Below, piece by piece: positions 7,375-8,273 of a DNA stretch of 8,273 bases. Numbering within the stretch: the stretch's first letter is position 1; every line of letters begins with the position of its first letter. The stretch spans positions 1 through 8,273 of the forward strand of contig JBASRM010000044.1 in the NCBI GenBank assembly GCA_049273835.1, written 5' to 3'. The translations under genes were made by a program, and so were the position numbers. Origin of the DNA: Onstottus_A sp049273835 (GTDB taxonomy: Bacteria > Acidobacteriota > Blastocatellia > UBA7656). The notes beneath the pieces are model-generated. The model saw only the letters and a program-made list of their open reading frames with translations, was not told the origin of the DNA and did no database searches.

Positions 7375-8154
7375 CTAGCGGCCCTTGAACTCGGCTTTCC
7401 GCTTTTCAATAAAAGCTCGCACTCCCTCTTCCTTGTCCTCGCTCGAGAAGCACAACGCGAATAGATCAACCTCCGAATCAAGCCCTTCTCGAAGGTTCAT
7501 TCGCGACGCGTTCTTCACCGAGGCTTTCGCCATCGCCAATGCGACCGGGCTCAGCTCCGCAATCCTTTCAGCCAGCTCCATCGTCTTCGCTTCGAGTTCT
7601 TCGGGCGCGAAGACGTGATTCACCAGCCCAAGCGCTTTTGCCTCGTCCGCGGAGATCATATCGCCGGTGAGGATCAGCTCCATCGACTTTCCTTCCCCGA
7701 CCAATCGGGTCAGCCGCTGAGTGCCACCGCCGCCGGGGATTATTCCGAGCTTGATTTCGGGCTGACCGAGCCGGGCCTTCGTAGATGCAATTCGAATGTC
7801 ACACGCCAGCGCCAACTCGCAGCCTCCGCCGAGAGCAAATCCGTTTATCATCGCGATCACCGGCTTCGGAAAATCCTCGACCGAGTCAAAGGCTCGCCGT
7901 CCTTTCATTACGGCACGCTGCTTTATCGCGGTCATGGCCCCAAATTCGTTTATGTCGGCGCCCGCGATAAAAGCTTTCTCACCCGCTCCGGTGATGACAA
8001 CTACGCGCACATCATCATCGCCTTCTAGCTGTTCAAAAGCCGCGAGGATGTCGTTGCGGGTGGCAATATTCAGAGCGTTGAGTTTGTCGGGGCGGTTAAC
8101 GGTTACAATCGCAATCCGCCCGCGCTTTTCGATTAGTACGTTTTCTAGTGGCAT
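7375..8154 (-). CDS. Enoyl-CoA hydratase / crotonase family protein
   Basis: This 259-residue cytoplasmic enzyme is predicted to hydrate trans-2-enoyl-CoA to (3S)-3-hydroxyacyl-CoA in beta-oxidation of fatty acids or breakdown of amino acids. It is full length for the family. NRPDKLNAL at 20-28 is the usual N-terminal signature, IAGADI at 63-68 and the GGG turn at 109-111 form the oxyanion hole, and the two catalytic glutamates are present as E113 (GGGCEL) and E133 (LGQPEIKLG), 20 residues apart as in rat mitochondrial hydratase. PGGGGTQRL at 140-148 is also typical. The C-terminal FIEKRKAEFKGR matches the last helix of the family. A GAGG lies 4 nt before the ATG. The pair of glutamates favours a true hydratase (short-chain enoyl-CoA or crotonyl-CoA) over isomerase or dehalogenase relatives. 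No other beta-oxidation gene lies beside it in the window, so the pathway is not fixed. Confidence 0.93.
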   Translation of the reverse strand: MPLENVLIEKRGRIAIVTVNRPDKLNALNIATRNDILAAFEQLEGDDDVRVVVITGAGEKAFIAGADINEFGAMTAIKQRAVMKGRRAFDSVEDFPKPVIAMINGFALGGGCELALACDIRIASTKARLGQPEIKLGIIPGGGGTQRLTRLVGEGKSMELILTGDMISADEAKALGLVNHVFAPEELEAKTMELAERIAELSPVALAMAKASVKNASRMNLREGLDSEVDLFALCFSSEDKEEGVRAFIEKRKAEFKGR

Positions 8155-8175
8155 ATTTCCTCTTTTGGGTCCTAA

Positions 8176-8209
8176 GAGTTGCGTTCTGAGTTCAAGCTTT
8201 AGCTTGCTC
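8176..8209. repeat. 34-bp direct repeat with internal hairpin, copy 1
   Basis: This 34-bp unit is identical to the one at 8240-8273. It starts GAGTTGCGTTC and contains the inverted repeat CAAGCT-TT-AGCTTG (8193-8206). The flanking GAG and CTC can extend the stem across a two-base TT bulge. It lies 21 bp upstream of the enoyl-CoA hydratase start, so on the minus strand it would fall in the leader or promoter of that gene. Confidence 0.85.
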
Positions 8210-8218
8210 TTTTCCCCG

Positions 8219-8235
8219 GCTTGCAGTCAGCAAGC
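8219..8235. repeat. Hairpin between the two direct repeats
   Basis: GCTTGC and GCAAGC form a 6-bp perfect inverted repeat around a 5-base loop, within the 30 bp between the two direct repeats. The GCTTGC word also occurs at the 3' end of each repeat unit, so repeat and spacer share sequence. Confidence 0.5.
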
Positions 8236-8239
8236 AAAC

Positions 8240-8273
8240 GAGTTGCGTTCTGAGTTCAAGCTTTAGCTTGCTC
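8240..8273. repeat. 34-bp direct repeat with internal hairpin, copy 2 (reaches window edge)
   Basis: This is an exact copy of 8176-8209, offset by 64 bp. The identity runs to the last base of the window, so the true repeat could be longer here, and more copies could follow. It has the same internal CAAGCT-TT-AGCTTG inverted repeat (8257-8270). Confidence 0.85.

Noticed and set aside
7212..7481. 89-residue open frame on the minus strand across the 3' end of the hydratase gene
   Set aside because: It overlaps the conserved C-terminus of the hydratase in a different frame and has no recognisable features. Its part beyond the hydratase stop could be a decayed fragment, but nothing supports that.
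7796..8266. 156-residue open frame on the plus strand over the hydratase gene and the repeats
   Set aside because: It is antisense to the hydratase, its end is just translated repeat sequence, and its Ser/Arg-rich content is typical of a shadow frame.
8176..8273. CRISPR array (34-bp repeat, 30-bp spacer)
   Set aside because: The sizes fit, but only two units are visible, no cas gene is present, the spacer shares the GCTTGC word with the repeat and has its own hairpin, and the position just upstream of a metabolic gene fits a REP-like element better. More sequence to the right would settle it.

Overview
The window is ordinary-looking bacterial chromosome of mixed, moderately high GC. It carries four complete protein genes, short intergenic gaps, one pair of direct repeats at the right edge, and no RNA gene, transposase or confirmed CRISPR array that I can see. 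The combination of a large secreted M14 carboxypeptidase-like protein with an amidotransferase-like tail, a secreted S9 prolyl-oligopeptidase-family enzyme and a crotonase is common in soil Acidobacteriota (for example Blastocatellia) and related phyla. That placement is an inference from gene content and style, not from a marker gene.

Layout: (1) 52-1650, plus strand: a soluble metallo-beta-lactamase-fold hydrolase of the ComEC/Rec2 type without the membrane channel. Its upstream neighbour is outside the window. (2) 1647-4421, minus strand: a secreted M14-family zinc peptidase of 924 residues whose stop codon overlaps that of gene 1 tail to tail by 4 bp. (3) 4422-4758: a divergent intergenic region with a plausible sigma70-type promoter and a 7-bp dyad. 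(4) 4759-7068, plus strand: a secreted S9-family serine peptidase (beta-propeller plus alpha/beta hydrolase) with an intact Ser-Asp-His triad. (5) 7069-7374: a convergent gap with no recognisable gene. (6) 7375-8154, minus strand: an enoyl-CoA hydratase with both catalytic glutamates. (7) 8155-8273: the leader of that gene, containing two copies of a 34-bp hairpin-bearing direct repeat, the second running up to the window edge.

Functionally, the divergent M14 and S9 genes look like a pair of exported peptidases for breaking down or scavenging peptides. The crotonase belongs to fatty-acid or amino-acid beta-oxidation. The ComEC-like hydrolase is the least explained gene. I did not find a clear new multi-gene system. 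The best leads are the orphan ComEC-like hydrolase with its extra N-terminal, inserted and C-terminal regions, and the hairpin repeats at the right edge.
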